A stretch of DNA of 64,000 nucleotides from an uncultured Pelagibacteraceae bacterium. Its GTDB lineage: Bacteria > Pseudomonadota > Alphaproteobacteria > Pelagibacterales > Pelagibacteraceae. The DNA lies in the NCBI GenBank assembly GCA_902560685.1, contig CACEMT010000002.1, positions 64,861 to 128,860 of the forward strand, in the 5' to 3' direction. The notes under the pieces were generated by a model. It was not told the DNA's origin. It was given only the letters and a program-made list of their open reading frames with translations, and ran no database searches. A program made the translations under genes and the position numbers. Of this stretch, positions 36,848 to 48,966 are shown in pieces (position 1 is the first letter of the stretch; every line of letters starts with the position of its first letter).

Positions 36848-38920
36848 ATGTTTAAAGTATTTAAAAAAGAAATTGAATTAAATGGAAAAAAAATAAGTTT
36901 AGAGACAGGTAAAATTGCTAGACAAGCAGATGGAGCAATAATTGCTAAATATGGAGAAACAGTTGTTTTGGCAACAGTTGTTGGTGCAAAAAAAATAAAT
37001 CCAGATGTAGATTACTTTCCATTATCAGTTAATTATCAAGAAAAGTATTATGCAGCTGGAAAAATTCCTGGCGGTTATTTTAAAAGAGAAGCAAGACCAA
37101 CCGAGAGTGAAACACTAATTTCAAGGCTAATTGATAGACCTATAAGACCATTATTTCCGGACGAATTTAAAAATGAAGTACAATTACTTCCAACAGTAAT
37201 ATCATACGATAAAGAAAATGAAGCAGATATATTATCTATTATTGCTTCATCAGCAGCTTTAGCTATATCAGGCATGCCATTCATGGGACCAGTCGGAGCT
37301 TCTAGAGTTGGTTTTATTGATGGTAAATATATTCTTAATCCATCAAAAAAAGAGTTAGAAAATTCAAAGTTGGATCTTGTAGTTGCAGGTACTAAAGATG
37401 CAGTTTTAATGGTTGAGTCTGAAACCAGTGGTTTAACTGAAGAAGAAATGCTTAATGCAGTTAAATTTGGCCATGAAAGTTTTATTCCAGTAATCAAAAT
37501 GATAGAGGAACTTGCCGCTGAATGTAAGAAGCCAGATTGGATTGTAGAGAAAAAAGATCTTTCAGAAGTTAAGAAAAAAATTGAAGAGGAATTTACGGAT
37601 GAATTAAAAAAGGCTTTTTCAATTAAGGATAAGCAAGAAAGATCAAATTTAATATCTGAAATAACCAACAAAGCAAAAAAATTATTTGAAGAAAATGAAA
37701 ATTTTACAGATCTAGATGTTAATTCTGAACTTAAAAACTTAGAAAAAAGAATAGTTAGAACTGATATCTTAAAAAATAAGAATAGAATTGACGGAAGAGG
37801 ACTTTCAGATGTAAGACCAATTATGTGTGAAGTTGGAATTTTGCCAAGAACACATGGCTCTGCATTGTTTACAAGAGGTGAAACTCAAGCGATAGTTACA
37901 ACTACGCTTGGAACTTCAGATGATGAACAGAGGATTGAAAGTTTGGAAGGTCTTCAAAGGGAAAGATTTATGCTTCATTATAATTTTCCACCATTCTCAG
38001 TCGGAGAAACTGGAAGAATTGGTACAGGAAGAAGAGAAATTGGACATGGAAAACTTGCATGGAGAGCTATAAATTCTTCACTACCATCAAAAGAAAGTTT
38101 TCCTTATACATTTAGAATAGTATCTGAAATCACAGAGTCTAATGGCTCATCATCAATGGCAACAGTCTGTGGAACTTCATTAGCATTAATGGACGCTGGT
38201 GTTCCAATCAAAGAACCAGTTGCAGGTATTGCTATGGGCTTAATTAAAGAAGGTGAAGATTTCAGAGTATTGTCAGATATTCTAGGAGATGAAGATCACT
38301 TAGGTGATATGGATTTTAAAGTTGCAGGAACTAAAGATGGAATTACGTCACTTCAAATGGATATTAAAATTACAGGAATTACCTTTGAAATAATGGAGCA
38401 AGCTTTAAAACAGGCTAAAGATGGAAGGATTCATATCTTGGGCGAAATGAATAAAGCTTTAGACAAATCAAGAGAAGGTGTTGGTAAACATACTCCGAAG
38501 ATGGAAAAAATTACTGTCGATAAAAAAGATATTGCAACAGTTATTGGAAAAGGAGGCGCAACAATAAGAGAAATAGTTGAAAAATCAGGCGCTAAAGTAG
38601 ATGTTAATGATGAGGGAGTTGTAACAGTTGCAGCTCCGGATGAAGAATCTCGAAACATTGCTTTGCAATTTATAAAAGACATAACTGCTAAAGCTGAATT
38701 GAATAAAATTTATAACGGAAAAGTTATGAAAATTATGGAATTTGGAGCATTTGTTAACTTTCTTGGAAAACAAGATGGTTTAGTTCATATTTCTGAACTT
38801 GCAGATAAAAGAGTTGCTAAGGTGACTGATGTTGTCAAAGAAGGCGATGCAGTGAAAGTTAAAGTTATTGGTTTTGATAGAGGTAAAGTAAAACTATCTA
38901 TAAAACAAGCTGTTGTGTAA
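36848..38920 (+). CDS. pnp: Polyribonucleotide nucleotidyltransferase (PNPase)
   Basis: Phosphorolytic 3'-5' exoribonuclease of the degradosome. Order of domains: RNase PH 1 (residues 1-140; [32 protein letters not shown]), helical linker, RNase PH 2 (about 310-540; [41 protein letters not shown]), KH (about 555-610, [15 protein letters not shown]) and S1 (about 622-690, [17 protein letters not shown]). 690 aa is complete, with no tail after S1, whereas E. coli has about 20 more residues. Last gene of the nusA operon. Confidence 0.98.
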   Translation: MFKVFKKEIELNGKKISLETGKIARQADGAIIAKYGETVVLATVVGAKKINPDVDYFPLSVNYQEKYYAAGKIPGGYFKREARPTESETLISRLIDRPIRPLFPDEFKNEVQLLPTVISYDKENEADILSIIASSAALAISGMPFMGPVGASRVGFIDGKYILNPSKKELENSKLDLVVAGTKDAVLMVESETSGLTEEEMLNAVKFGHESFIPVIKMIEELAAECKKPDWIVEKKDLSEVKKKIEEEFTDELKKAFSIKDKQERSNLISEITNKAKKLFEENENFTDLDVNSELKNLEKRIVRTDILKNKNRIDGRGLSDVRPIMCEVGILPRTHGSALFTRGETQAIVTTTLGTSDDEQRIESLEGLQRERFMLHYNFPPFSVGETGRIGTGRREIGHGKLAWRAINSSLPSKESFPYTFRIVSEITESNGSSSMATVCGTSLALMDAGVPIKEPVAGIAMGLIKEGEDFRVLSDILGDEDHLGDMDFKVAGTKDGITSLQMDIKITGITFEIMEQALKQAKDGRIHILGEMNKALDKSREGVGKHTPKMEKITVDKKDIATVIGKGGATIREIVEKSGAKVDVNDEGVVTVAAPDEESRNIALQFIKDITAKAELNKIYNGKVMKIMEFGAFVNFLGKQDGLVHISELADKRVAKVTDVVKEGDAVKVKVIGFDRGKVKLSIKQAVV

Positions 38921-38946
38921 ATTAAGACTTAAATAATTTTTATTAA

Positions 38947-39096
38947 TTATTTAATTTTGTATCTGATTTTACTAATTGGGAAAATGGATATTGCACTTAA
39001 GACGGCAAATACTTCTAGTGCATGACCAGAATTACCCAAAAGTAGTTGAACAAAATAAAATATAATACAAATTACAAACCAAACTAGTATTAACAT
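38947..39096 (-). CDS. Small two-helix membrane protein, 49 aa (not in ORF track)
   Basis: A short frame of 49 codons that starts on the stop of the 37-aa ORF (TAATG overlap) and ends 26 nt from the convergent pnp. The peptide MLILVWFVICIIFYFVQLLLGNSGHALEV (first part quoted in pieces: LILVWFVICIIFYFVQLLLG, then ALEVFAVLSAISIFPI) has two hydrophobic segments and a basic end SKIRYKIK, consistent with a small inner-membrane hairpin with both ends inside. I do not recognise a family. The translational coupling and the absence of frame breaks support it, but in AT-rich DNA a hydrophobic 49-codon frame can also arise by chance. Confidence 0.5.
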   Translation of the reverse strand: MLILVWFVICIIFYFVQLLLGNSGHALEVFAVLSAISIFPISKIRYKIK

Positions 39097-39209
39097 TACT
39101 TACTCTTTTTTTTTTCTCTTTTTAGCTTTCTCTTTTCCTTTAAGGAAAGTTTGGCTTTTTTCATAACACTACCATCCTTGAATGATTTACCACTATACCT
39201 TTTAGACAT
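39096..39209 (-). CDS. Small basic protein, 37 aa, downstream of fabI (not in ORF track)
   Basis: A 37-codon frame starting 4 nt after the fabI stop. The peptide runs MSKRYSGKSFKDGSVMKKAK then LSLKEKRKLKREKKKSK: about 40 percent Lys plus Arg, a probable C-terminal helix, no Cys, no membrane segment. It resembles small nucleic-acid- or ribosome-binding peptides in composition only; I do not recognise a family. It is linked by spacing to fabA-fabB-fabI upstream and by TAATG overlap to the 49-aa membrane ORF downstream. The codon choice (GGT, GAT, AGT, TCA) looks like neighbouring coding DNA. Confidence 0.55.
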   Translation of the reverse strand: MSKRYSGKSFKDGSVMKKAKLSLKEKRKLKREKKKSK

Positions 39210-39213
39210 AAGA

Positions 39214-39999
39214 TTAAGTTATATTTTTTGGATCAGGCATGCCAACTTTATTGTAACCAGCATCTACATAATGAATTTCACCAGTAACACCACCTCCAAG
39301 ATCACTTAAAAGATATAAAGCTGAATTTCCAACATCATGTATATCTACATTTCTTTTCAAAAACGAATGATCTTCATTCCACTTATATAAAAATTTTGCA
39401 TCCCCGATTGCTGATGCAGCTAAAGTTTTAATTGGTCCAGCGCTTATTGCGTTTACTCTAATTCCTTTTGACCCTAAATCTCTAGCTAGATATTTAACAC
39501 TTGCCTCAAGTGCAGATTTACAAACTCCCATTACATTATAATTTGGAATAGCTTTATTAGATTCATATGTTAATGTAAGCATACTTCCACCTTTAGTCAT
39601 TATTTTAGAAGCTTCTTTTGCAACTTCAGTAAATGAAAAGCATGAAATTAACATACTTCTTAAAAAATTTTCTCTAGTAGTATTTAAATATTCTCCTGAT
39701 AATTCAGATTTATCTGAAAAGGCAACTGCATGAACAACAAAATCGATTTGACCCCATTTTGATTTTATATCTTCAAAAAGTTTTATTATTTCATCTTTTT
39801 TTTCAACATCGCAGCTAAATGTTACATTTGAATTTAATTTTTCCGCTAAAGGAACTACTCTTTTTTTTAAAGCATCTCCAAGGTAAGTAAATGCTAATTC
39901 AGCTCCTGCTTCAGCTAATTTTTGAGAAATGCCCCAAGCAATAGATCTTTCGTTAGCAACACCCATTATCAATCCTTTTTTGCCATTCATTAAACTCAT
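39214..39999 (-). CDS. fabI: Enoyl-[acyl-carrier-protein] reductase (NADH), FabI
   Basis: Last reductive step of fatty-acid elongation. The SDR-type cofactor site reads GKKGLIMGVANERSIAWGI at the N-terminus; the catalytic pair appears as LTYESNKAIPNYNVMGVCKSALEA near residues 145-165, giving the FabI-specific Tyr-x6-Tyr-x-x-x-x-x-x-Lys arrangement; NAISAGPIKTLAASAI follows. 261 aa is normal. It follows fabB by 3 nt in the fabA-fabB-fabI run and is followed by two small ORFs. Confidence 0.96.
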   Translation of the reverse strand: MSLMNGKKGLIMGVANERSIAWGISQKLAEAGAELAFTYLGDALKKRVVPLAEKLNSNVTFSCDVEKKDEIIKLFEDIKSKWGQIDFVVHAVAFSDKSELSGEYLNTTRENFLRSMLISCFSFTEVAKEASKIMTKGGSMLTLTYESNKAIPNYNVMGVCKSALEASVKYLARDLGSKGIRVNAISAGPIKTLAASAIGDAKFLYKWNEDHSFLKRNVDIHDVGNSALYLLSDLGGGVTGEIHYVDAGYNKVGMPDPKNIT

Positions 40000-40002
40000 A
40001 GA

Positions 40003-41214
40003 TTAAACCTTTTCAAAAACTAAAGTTGCATTAGTTCCACCAAATCCAAAACTATTAGACATTATTGAGTTTAAATTTACATCTTTTTCAACTTTTGTAA
40101 CTATTGGAAATTTTTTTGCTTCTTCATCCATTTCAGTTATATTTATAGAAGCTGAAATAAAGCTATTTTTCATCATAATTAAACTATAAACAGCTTCATG
40201 AACTGAAGTAGCACCTAATGAGTGACCTGAAAGAGATTTTGTAGAACTTATTTTAGGAACATTTTCTTTAAAGACTTCTCCTACAGCTTTTAATTCAGTT
40301 ATATCACCAACTGGTGTTGAGGTTCCGTGAGTATTTATATAATCAATTTTGTTTTTAGCTGTATTTAATGCCATTTGCATACATCTTACAGCTCCTTCTC
40401 CAGATGGAGCTACCATATCATACCCATCTGAAGTTGCTCCATAACCAGTTAATTCAGCATAAATTTTTGCCCCTCTTGCTTTTGCGTGATCATATTCTTC
40501 TAAAACTAAAACTCCACCCCCACCTGAAATTACAAATCCATCTCTTGTTTTGTCGTAAGGTCTTGATGCTTTTTCTGGTGTATCGTTGTATTTTGAAGAA
40601 AGAGCAGTCATTGCATCAAACATAGCAGTCATTGCATAGTGAACTTCATCACTACCTCCAGCAAATACGATATTTTGTTTTCCAAGCTGTATTAGTTCCA
40701 TTGCATTTCCAATACAATGCCCACTAGTAGCGCACGCTGAACTAATTGTATAGTTAACTCCTTTAATTTTAAATGGTACTGCTAATGTCGCTGAAGCGGT
40801 ACTAGACATAGTTCTTGGAACTACAAATGGTCCCATTTTTTTTGGATTTTTTTCTCTTGTTTTGTCAGCAGCTAAAATAACATTTTGTATTGATGGTCCA
40901 CCAGATCCCATAATCATTCCAGTTAAAACATTACTTACATCTTTTTCTTCTAACCCAGAATCTTTAACAGCTTCATTCATAGAAATATAATTATATGCTG
41001 AGCCAGGCCCCATAAATCTTATGACCTTCCTATCAACATAATCTTCAAGCTTAATATTTGGCTTACCATGAACGTTACTTTTTAAATTGTATTCTTTATA
41101 TTCTTCAGAAAATGTAATTCCAGATTTTGAATTTAATAAAGATTGATAAACTTCATCCTGATTATTTCCTAAACAAGATACAACTCCAATACCTGTGACA
41201 ACTACTCTTTTCAT
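40003..41214 (-). CDS. fabB: 3-oxoacyl-[ACP] synthase I (FabB)
   Basis: Condensing enzyme that elongates the cis-unsaturated branch produced by FabA. The nucleophile is in [18 protein letters not shown] near residue 162, the two catalytic His in [13 protein letters not shown] and [15 protein letters not shown], and [14 protein letters not shown] closes the fold. 403 aa is typical of FabB. The ATG shares one base with the fabA stop (TAATG overlap), so the pair is coupled. Presence of fabA-fabB indicates anaerobic-type unsaturated fatty-acid synthesis. Confidence 0.96.
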   Translation of the reverse strand: MKRVVVTGIGVVSCLGNNQDEVYQSLLNSKSGITFSEEYKEYNLKSNVHGKPNIKLEDYVDRKVIRFMGPGSAYNYISMNEAVKDSGLEEKDVSNVLTGMIMGSGGPSIQNVILAADKTREKNPKKMGPFVVPRTMSSTASATLAVPFKIKGVNYTISSACATSGHCIGNAMELIQLGKQNIVFAGGSDEVHYAMTAMFDAMTALSSKYNDTPEKASRPYDKTRDGFVISGGGGVLVLEEYDHAKARGAKIYAELTGYGATSDGYDMVAPSGEGAVRCMQMALNTAKNKIDYINTHGTSTPVGDITELKAVGEVFKENVPKISSTKSLSGHSLGATSVHEAVYSLIMMKNSFISASINITEMDEEAKKFPIVTKVEKDVNLNSIMSNSFGFGGTNATLVFEKV

Positions 41215-41717
41215 TATTTAAATAATCCTACTTTTAAATTTTCTGCTGAATAAATTTTTTTATTATCAGCAAACAAAACTCCATTTGCTAAACCAACAGT
41301 TGTTCCACCAGGAGATATAATTTTTTTCATATCAATTACATATTTTGCTTTTTTTACACTTTTCAAAACTTCTCCAGTAAATTTTACAGTACCAACTCCT
41401 AAAGCCCTACCTTTTCCAGGATTACCTAGCCATCCTAGATAAAAACCTACTAGTTGCCACATTGCATCTAAGCCAAGACATCCAGGCATAACCGGATCCT
41501 CTTTAAAATGACAATTAAAAAACCAAAGGTCATCTTTGATATCTAGTTCGGCAGTAATAGAGCCTTTTTTGAAAGCACCATTATCTTCTTTAACTTCTGT
41601 TATTCTATCAAACATAAGCATTGGAGGAAGTGGTAATTTGGCGTTTCCTGGCCCAAAAAGCTCCCCATTTCCACAATTAATTAATTCTTTGTAACTATAA
41701 GATGATTTTTTTTCCAT
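41214..41717 (-). CDS. fabA: 3-hydroxydecanoyl-[ACP] dehydratase/isomerase (FabA)
   Basis: Introduces the double bond at the C10 stage. The hot-dog-fold active site His is in [32 protein letters not shown] near residue 70, and the second acidic residue in the [10 protein letters not shown] helix. [13 protein letters not shown] is the N-terminal family signature. 167 aa is normal. It is divergent from irr with a 78-nt spacer; irr beside fabA-fabB-fabI is a known alphaproteobacterial arrangement. Confidence 0.96.
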   Translation of the reverse strand: MEKKSSYSYKELINCGNGELFGPGNAKLPLPPMLMFDRITEVKEDNGAFKKGSITAELDIKDDLWFFNCHFKEDPVMPGCLGLDAMWQLVGFYLGWLGNPGKGRALGVGTVKFTGEVLKSVKKAKYVIDMKKIISPGGTTVGLANGVLFADNKKIYSAENLKVGLFK

Positions 41718-41795
41718 AAATATAGATCTTTAATACTTTATTTATTAAAATTACAATATACAAATGCTTAAGGTTTGTTATAAATTTGGCAAAAA

Positions 41796-42212
41796 ATGGA
41801 AAATAATAGCATATTTGTTGAAAAATTAAGGTCTTCAGGGCTAAGACCAACTAAACAAAGAATAAAAATTTGTAAATTGTTGTTTGACAGAAAAGAAACA
41901 TTTCATTTTACAATTAACAATCTTTCAAAAATATTAAAAAAGGATAAAAGTGAAAAAATTTCTTTAGCAACAATATATAATACGGTCCATTCATTTAAAA
42001 AAAAGGGATATTTAAAAGAAATATCAGTAAATCAAAATAAGAGTTATTTTGATACAAATACTTCAAATCATCATCACTTTCTTGATATAAACACTAATGA
42101 ACTAATAGATTTAAAAAATGAGGATGTTCATAATATTAAGATAAAAAAAAGAATACCTGGAAAAAAAATTAATTCTATAGAAGTTTTAGTTAAAATTGAA
42201 AATAGTAACTAA
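41796..42212 (+). CDS. irr: Irr-type iron-response regulator (Fur family)
   Basis: A 138-aa Fur-family protein of the Irr branch. The winged helix includes LRSSGLRPTKQRIKICKLLF and ISLATIYNTVHSFKKKGYL; the metal/heme region shows NHHHFLDINTNELIDL with the three-His run typical of Irr, and the C-terminal Cys ligands of Fur are missing. In alphaproteobacteria Irr controls iron and heme genes and is degraded or inactivated by heme. Its N-terminal heme-regulatory Cys-Pro motif, present in Bradyrhizobium, is not seen. Context: divergent from fabA and upstream of katG. Confidence 0.85.
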   Translation: MENNSIFVEKLRSSGLRPTKQRIKICKLLFDRKETFHFTINNLSKILKKDKSEKISLATIYNTVHSFKKKGYLKEISVNQNKSYFDTNTSNHHHFLDINTNELIDLKNEDVHNIKIKKRIPGKKINSIEVLVKIENSN

Positions 42213-42273
42213 TCTCAAAAATATTACAAAATCGTTAAATTATATAAAATTGCATTGAGACAATTCTGCTGTA

Positions 42274-44546
<2,273 letters not shown>

Positions 44547-44564
44547 GCTTTAATAAAAAATAAA

Positions 44565-45014
44565 CTATTCAATCTTGCCCCAAGAATTTTTTGTATTTAA
44601 CCATCCAGTATAGTTATCAGACTTTATTTTACACCAATCATATATACACTTTTTTAATATTACCAGTCTTCCTTTTTCTAATTTAAATAATGGTCTTGAA
44701 AATTTGCTATTTTTGCTAAATATAATTTTGTCTTCAAGAACTACTAATGAATTAGATTTTTTTAGTTGAGAAATATGTATCCATCCACTATTTTTTTTAT
44801 GATCAATTATTCTTCTAAAATTTTCTTTTTTATCAATTACTTTTACTGGTAAGAATTTTTTTTTATAAATATATTTTATTGGATAATCAAACCCAGGCCC
44901 ATATCTTACATTAACTTTTTTATTTTTTAATGATAAAAAATAATTATTTTCAATAGCAATACAATTGTTAAAAATGCCAAAAAAAATAATCGTTAAAATT
45001 ATTATTTTTTGCAT
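44565..45014 (-). CDS. Exported bacterial SH3-domain protein
   Basis: A 149-aa protein with a signal peptide (MQKIIILTIIFFGIFNNCIA) and two SH3-like segments. The first, LKNKKVNVRYGPGFDYPIKYIYKKKFLPVKVID (residues about 28-60), shows the NVRxGPGxxYPV pattern of bacterial SH3, followed by GWIHISQL; the second spans about residues 90-149 and ends GWLNTKNSWG. Such domains are thought to bind peptidoglycan peptides. The family is widespread in alphaproteobacteria and is uncharacterised. It overlaps moeB by 13 nt and is the last gene of the ubiE-to-SH3 run. Confidence 0.8.
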   Translation of the reverse strand: MQKIIILTIIFFGIFNNCIAIENNYFLSLKNKKVNVRYGPGFDYPIKYIYKKKFLPVKVIDKKENFRRIIDHKKNSGWIHISQLKKSNSLVVLEDKIIFSKNSKFSRPLFKLEKGRLVILKKCIYDWCKIKSDNYTGWLNTKNSWGKIE

Positions 45015-45757
45015 ATACAGTTTATTTTTTTTTTAAATTCGACTCTTCTAAAATCTAATTTGCTTAAATCTAGGATTAATATTTTTTTACTTGATTTATC
45101 TCCAATTTTTAAGATTTTTTTTAAAACTTCTATAGCTTGGATATTGCCAACTACTCCAGCAACAGGACCCAATATACCTTCATACTCACAATTTAAAATA
45201 TCATCTGAAGGTTCAGTTTGATAAAAACATTTAAGACAAGGATCATTTTTATTTTTAAAATCAAAAGTAAAAATATGGCCGTCCATTTTACTGATTGCCC
45301 CAACAATTAAAATTTTTTTTTGATTTAAACAATATTTGTTTAGTAAAAATTTAGTTTTAAAATTATCAGATCCATCAACAATAAAATCATAACTTTTAAA
45401 TATTTTTTCAATATTTTTTTTACTAATTCTTTCTTTAAAAGTTTTAATTTTAACTTGTGGGTTAATCAATTTAATTTTTTCTTTTACAGAATTAACTTTA
45501 AACTCCCCTACATCCCTAGAATTATATAGTGACTGTCTATGAATATTAGAAATATTTACTTTATCATTATCAATAATGCCAATATTACCAACACCTGCCC
45601 TACTCAAATAATCAATTACAGGGCAACCTAACCCGCCAGCTCCAACAACTAAAACCTTTGAATTCATTATTTTTTTTTGTCCTATTGGCCCAACATCTTT
45701 TAAAATTATTTGTCTAGAGTATCTCTCTATTCCTTTTTTATTAAGAGTATTTTTCAT
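45002..45757 (-). CDS. moeB: MoeB/ThiF-family adenylyltransferase (E1-like)
   Basis: Adenylates the C-terminus of a ubiquitin-like sulfur carrier (MoaD for molybdopterin or ThiS for thiazole). VLVVGAGGLGCPVIDYLSRAGVG near residue 32 is the ATP-binding loop, followed by DNDKVNISNIHRQSLYN and DGSDNFKTKFLLN. Zinc Cys appear as DPCLKCF near 173, and at the very end as NCIC, one residue tighter than the usual CxxC. 251 aa, without the rhodanese domain of larger forms. The carrier protein is not in the window, so MoeB versus ThiF stays open. Confidence 0.85.
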   Translation of the reverse strand: MKNTLNKKGIERYSRQIILKDVGPIGQKKIMNSKVLVVGAGGLGCPVIDYLSRAGVGNIGIIDNDKVNISNIHRQSLYNSRDVGEFKVNSVKEKIKLINPQVKIKTFKERISKKNIEKIFKSYDFIVDGSDNFKTKFLLNKYCLNQKKILIVGAISKMDGHIFTFDFKNKNDPCLKCFYQTEPSDDILNCEYEGILGPVAGVVGNIQAIEVLKKILKIGDKSSKKILILDLSKLDFRRVEFKKKINCICKK

Positions 45758-46191
45758 TTACCAGTTGATCCAAAACCACCAGATCCTCTTATGGATTCGG
45801 GCAACTGATCTACTTCTTCAAGCTCCATTTTTAGGATTGGCATTAATACCATTTGCGCTACCCTATCATTGTTATTTACAATAAAATCTTTATTTCCATG
45901 ATTAAACAATATTATTTTTAATTCACCTCTATAATCACTATCGATAGTTCCAGGAGTATTTAATACACCTATATTAGATTTTGCAGCAAGTCCTGATCTG
46001 GGTCTTATTTGTATTTCTAAATCTTCCGGTATTGCAATAGACAAGCCTGTTGGAATTAATTCTAGAGTATTTGGCGCAATTTTTATTGGACTATCTATAG
46101 ATGCCATCAAATCCATACCCGAAGATCCGCTGGTTTTGTATTCAGGTAATTTAACTTTCGAATTAAGTCTTTTAACTAAAACTTTAACCAT
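45754..46191 (-). CDS. dut: Deoxyuridine 5'-triphosphate nucleotidohydrolase (dUTPase)
   Basis: Hydrolyses dUTP to dUMP and keeps uracil out of DNA. All five trimeric dUTPase motifs are present: SGSSGMDLMAS, IQIRPRSGLAAKSNIGVLN (2 and 3 in part: LNTPGTIDSDYRGEL), DRVAQMVLMPI and the C-terminal RGSGGFGSTGK that closes over the active site. 145 aa is the standard length. It overlaps moeB by 4 nt and adjoins coaBC by one shared base, as in many proteobacteria where coaBC-dut are paired. Confidence 0.97.
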   Translation of the reverse strand: MVKVLVKRLNSKVKLPEYKTSGSSGMDLMASIDSPIKIAPNTLELIPTGLSIAIPEDLEIQIRPRSGLAAKSNIGVLNTPGTIDSDYRGELKIILFNHGNKDFIVNNNDRVAQMVLMPILKMELEEVDQLPESIRGSGGFGSTGK

Positions 46192-47390
46192 TAATTTAAT
46201 TGTGAAATTATTCTATTAACTATTTCATTAGCAAGAATTGACTTTTTCATTTTTGGAAGATTTTCTTCAGATTTGTTTTTATAGTATATGGAAACTTTAT
46301 TAAAGTCTGACTCAAATCCTATATCTTTTTTAGATATGTCATTAGCTATTATCCAATCACAATTTTTTTCAGATAATTTTTTTAAAGCATTATTTTTAAG
46401 GGAATTTGTTTCAGCTGCAAAACCAACTACTAATTTTGGCCTAAGTGAATTATGATTTGAAATATGTCCCAAAATATCAGTATTTTTTTCTAAAGAAAGT
46501 TTTGAAATTGTATCTTTTTTTATTTTCTCTTTTTCCTTATTTTTTAATTTAAAATCTGCAACAGCTGCTGAGAAAATTGCAACATCTGTTGGTAGATTAT
46601 TCAAGGTTGCTTCTAACATTTCATCAGCTGTTCTAACTTTTATTAAATTTACATCTTTGATTGAATTTAAGTTCACCGGGCCAGATATTAAAGTAGTATT
46701 AAAACCATTTTCACTTAAAGACTTTGCAATTTCATAACCTTGCTTCCCACTAGATTTATTTGATATGAATCTAACAGGATCAATATATTCATGAGTTGGA
46801 CCAGCGGTCACAAGTGCTTTAAATTTATTATTACTTTCTATTTTTTTGAAATAGTTGTTTATGTAATTTATAATTTTTTCTGGTTCAGACATTTTTCCCA
46901 TACCATATTCTCCACAAGCCATTTCACCAATTTCAGGTCCAATTATCTCGTAACCAAAATCATTTAATTTTTTTAAATTATTTTTATTTGATTGATGTTC
47001 CCACATTCTTACGTTCATTGCAGGGGCAATAAAGATTTTTTTATCAGAAGCAAAAACAACAGTAGAAGCTAAATCATCTGATAATCCAAAACTAATTTTT
47101 GAAATTGTATTTGCAGTTGCTGGAGCTATTAAAATTAAATCAGCCCATCTTGATAATGAAATATGGTCCATTTCAGATTCATTATCTGAATTAAATAAAT
47201 CTGTATAAACTTTTTCTTGTGATAATGATGCCACAGAAAGTGGCGTTATAAAATTTTTCGCATTATTTGTAAGAATTGTTTTTACACTTGAACCATTCTT
47301 TTTTAAAATTCTAATAACTTCTAAGCTTTTATATGCTGCAATACCGCCACATATAATTAACAGGATTTTTTTTCCATTTAAATTTTTCAT
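46191..47390 (-). CDS. coaBC: Bifunctional phosphopantothenoylcysteine decarboxylase/synthetase
   Basis: Two consecutive steps of coenzyme A synthesis. The CoaC flavoprotein half (1-185) shows KILLIICGGIAAYKSLEVIRIL, a substrate-binding IAPAMNVRMWEH and the catalytic Cys in GEMACGEYGMGKM. The CoaB half (about 190-399) shows VTAGPTHEYIDPVRFISNKSSGKQGYEIA and the Asn/Lys region KLVVGFAAET. 399 aa is normal. Positioned between ubiB (7 nt) and dut (shared base). Confidence 0.96.
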   Translation of the reverse strand: MKNLNGKKILLIICGGIAAYKSLEVIRILKKNGSSVKTILTNNAKNFITPLSVASLSQEKVYTDLFNSDNESEMDHISLSRWADLILIAPATANTISKISFGLSDDLASTVVFASDKKIFIAPAMNVRMWEHQSNKNNLKKLNDFGYEIIGPEIGEMACGEYGMGKMSEPEKIINYINNYFKKIESNNKFKALVTAGPTHEYIDPVRFISNKSSGKQGYEIAKSLSENGFNTTLISGPVNLNSIKDVNLIKVRTADEMLEATLNNLPTDVAIFSAAVADFKLKNKEKEKIKKDTISKLSLEKNTDILGHISNHNSLRPKLVVGFAAETNSLKNNALKKLSEKNCDWIIANDISKKDIGFESDFNKVSIYYKNKSEENLPKMKKSILANEIVNRIISQLN

Positions 47391-47397
47391 TGCCAGA

Positions 47398-48966
47398 TTA
47401 AAATACTATGACCCCAAGAAATACAAGCAATAATAATCCAATAATACTTTGATTTCTAAACGATTTCATTTCTAATTTTTTTTCATTTAATGCTGAAAAA
47501 GAATTAGATTCCTGAGGTATTTTTCCACTCGCCATGAAGGTTAAAGCTTGGTTTGCTTTATCCATTATTTTTGGTAATTCAGGAAATTTTTTCAGTACTT
47601 CAGCAGAATCTTTCAAAGTCTCAGTTAAATTATTAATTGGATCTTTAGTTTCTTTAAGCCACTTTTCTAAAACTGGTTTTGATGTTTCCCAGATATTTGT
47701 GTCAGGGTTTAGTTTTCTAGCCACACCTTCAACTACAACCATTGTTTTTTGTAGAAGTAATAACTGAGGTTGGGTTTGCATATTAAATTTTTCTGTAACA
47801 TCAAACAATTGTTTTAATAATCTTCCTCCTGAAATATCCTTAACAGATTGTCCAAAAATAGGTTCTCCTATAGATCTTAATGCTTGAGCAAGCTCATCAA
47901 CATTTACATTATTTGGGACCAATTCAGCTACAATATGTACTTCTGCAACCTTTTTATAATCTCTTTGAATAAATCCATAAAGTATCTCTGCTAAGTACCG
48001 TCTATTTAATTTATCCATTCTTCCCATAATACCAAAATCAATTGGTATTATTTGTCCGTTATCATCTATAAAAAGATTGCCTTGATGCATATCAGCATGA
48101 AAAAAACCATCCCTTACAGCGTGTCTTAAAAAATGTTGAATAATATTAGTAGATATATTTTTTATATCAATTTTTTTAGTTTCCAAAATTTCTTTTTCTC
48201 TTATAGAAACTCCATCAATCCAATCTAAAGTTAAAATCTCTTCACTTGTAAAATTCCAATAAATTTTTGGAACATAAAAACCCGAGTCATTTTTTGTATT
48301 TTCATAAAATTCATTAGCAGCAGCTGCTTCAAATCTTAAATCCATTTCATGATTGGTAATCTCCTTAAGCAAAAAAACTACCTCTACAAGTCTAAGCCTT
48401 TTCGTTTTTCCAATTAAACTTTCAATCAGATATGCTAGTAACATCAAAGCATCGATCTCATCATTAAAAGTTTTTTTAATATTTGGTCTTAAGATTTTAA
48501 TGGCTACATCTTTTATAGTTCCATTATCATTTATTTGAGCTTTATGAACCTGCGCAATAGATGCGGCTGCAATAGGTTCACCAAAATTAATTAATGAATC
48601 AAATATTTCATTTCCAAGATTTTTTTTAATTATTTCTTTGGCTTCGTGAGTAGAAAATGGTGGTAAACGATCTTGAAGCTTTTCTAGATGCAAAGATAGG
48701 TCTTCACCAATAATATCGGGCCTGGTAGATAAGAATTGACCCAATTTAATAAATGTTGTCCCCATTTCTTGAATTGAGCTGCATAATTTTTCTTCTTCAG
48801 TTAATTTATTAGTTTGATAATTATTTTTAGAAAAAGAAATAGAGAATAAATTTAACAAAATTTTAATTATAAATGGCGGCTGATGTTGTTTAGAAATAAC
48901 TTTTAAAGCATCTGACAAAGCTAATTTTCTTGCAATCTTAAATAAGATAAATAATTTTTTGAACAT
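47398..48966 (-). CDS. ubiB: UbiB family protein (ubiquinone biosynthesis accessory kinase-like)
   Basis: Atypical kinase-like membrane protein needed for ubiquinone synthesis. I use the ATG at 48966 (MFKKLFILFKIARKLAL), which overlaps the ubiE stop as TAATG; the track start is four codons upstream. Family motifs: the KxGQ motif in FIKLGQFLSTRPDI near residue 75, AAASIAQVHKA (Ala-rich loop), DLRFEAAAANEF, and HADMHQGNLFIDDNGQ with IPIDFGIMGR. A C-terminal membrane segment (SIIGLLLLVFLGVIVF) anchors it. About 522 aa, full length. Part of ubiE-ubiB-coaBC-dut. Confidence 0.94.
   Translation of the reverse strand: MFKKLFILFKIARKLALSDALKVISKQHQPPFIIKILLNLFSISFSKNNYQTNKLTEEEKLCSSIQEMGTTFIKLGQFLSTRPDIIGEDLSLHLEKLQDRLPPFSTHEAKEIIKKNLGNEIFDSLINFGEPIAAASIAQVHKAQINDNGTIKDVAIKILRPNIKKTFNDEIDALMLLAYLIESLIGKTKRLRLVEVVFLLKEITNHEMDLRFEAAAANEFYENTKNDSGFYVPKIYWNFTSEEILTLDWIDGVSIREKEILETKKIDIKNISTNIIQHFLRHAVRDGFFHADMHQGNLFIDDNGQIIPIDFGIMGRMDKLNRRYLAEILYGFIQRDYKKVAEVHIVAELVPNNVNVDELAQALRSIGEPIFGQSVKDISGGRLLKQLFDVTEKFNMQTQPQLLLLQKTMVVVEGVARKLNPDTNIWETSKPVLEKWLKETKDPINNLTETLKDSAEVLKKFPELPKIMDKANQALTFMASGKIPQESNSFSALNEKKLEMKSFRNQSIIGLLLLVFLGVIVF

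Noticed and set aside
37075-37671. 198-aa antisense ORF inside pnp
   Set aside because: Fully inside a well-supported gene, Ser-rich low-complexity translation, no recognisable domain.
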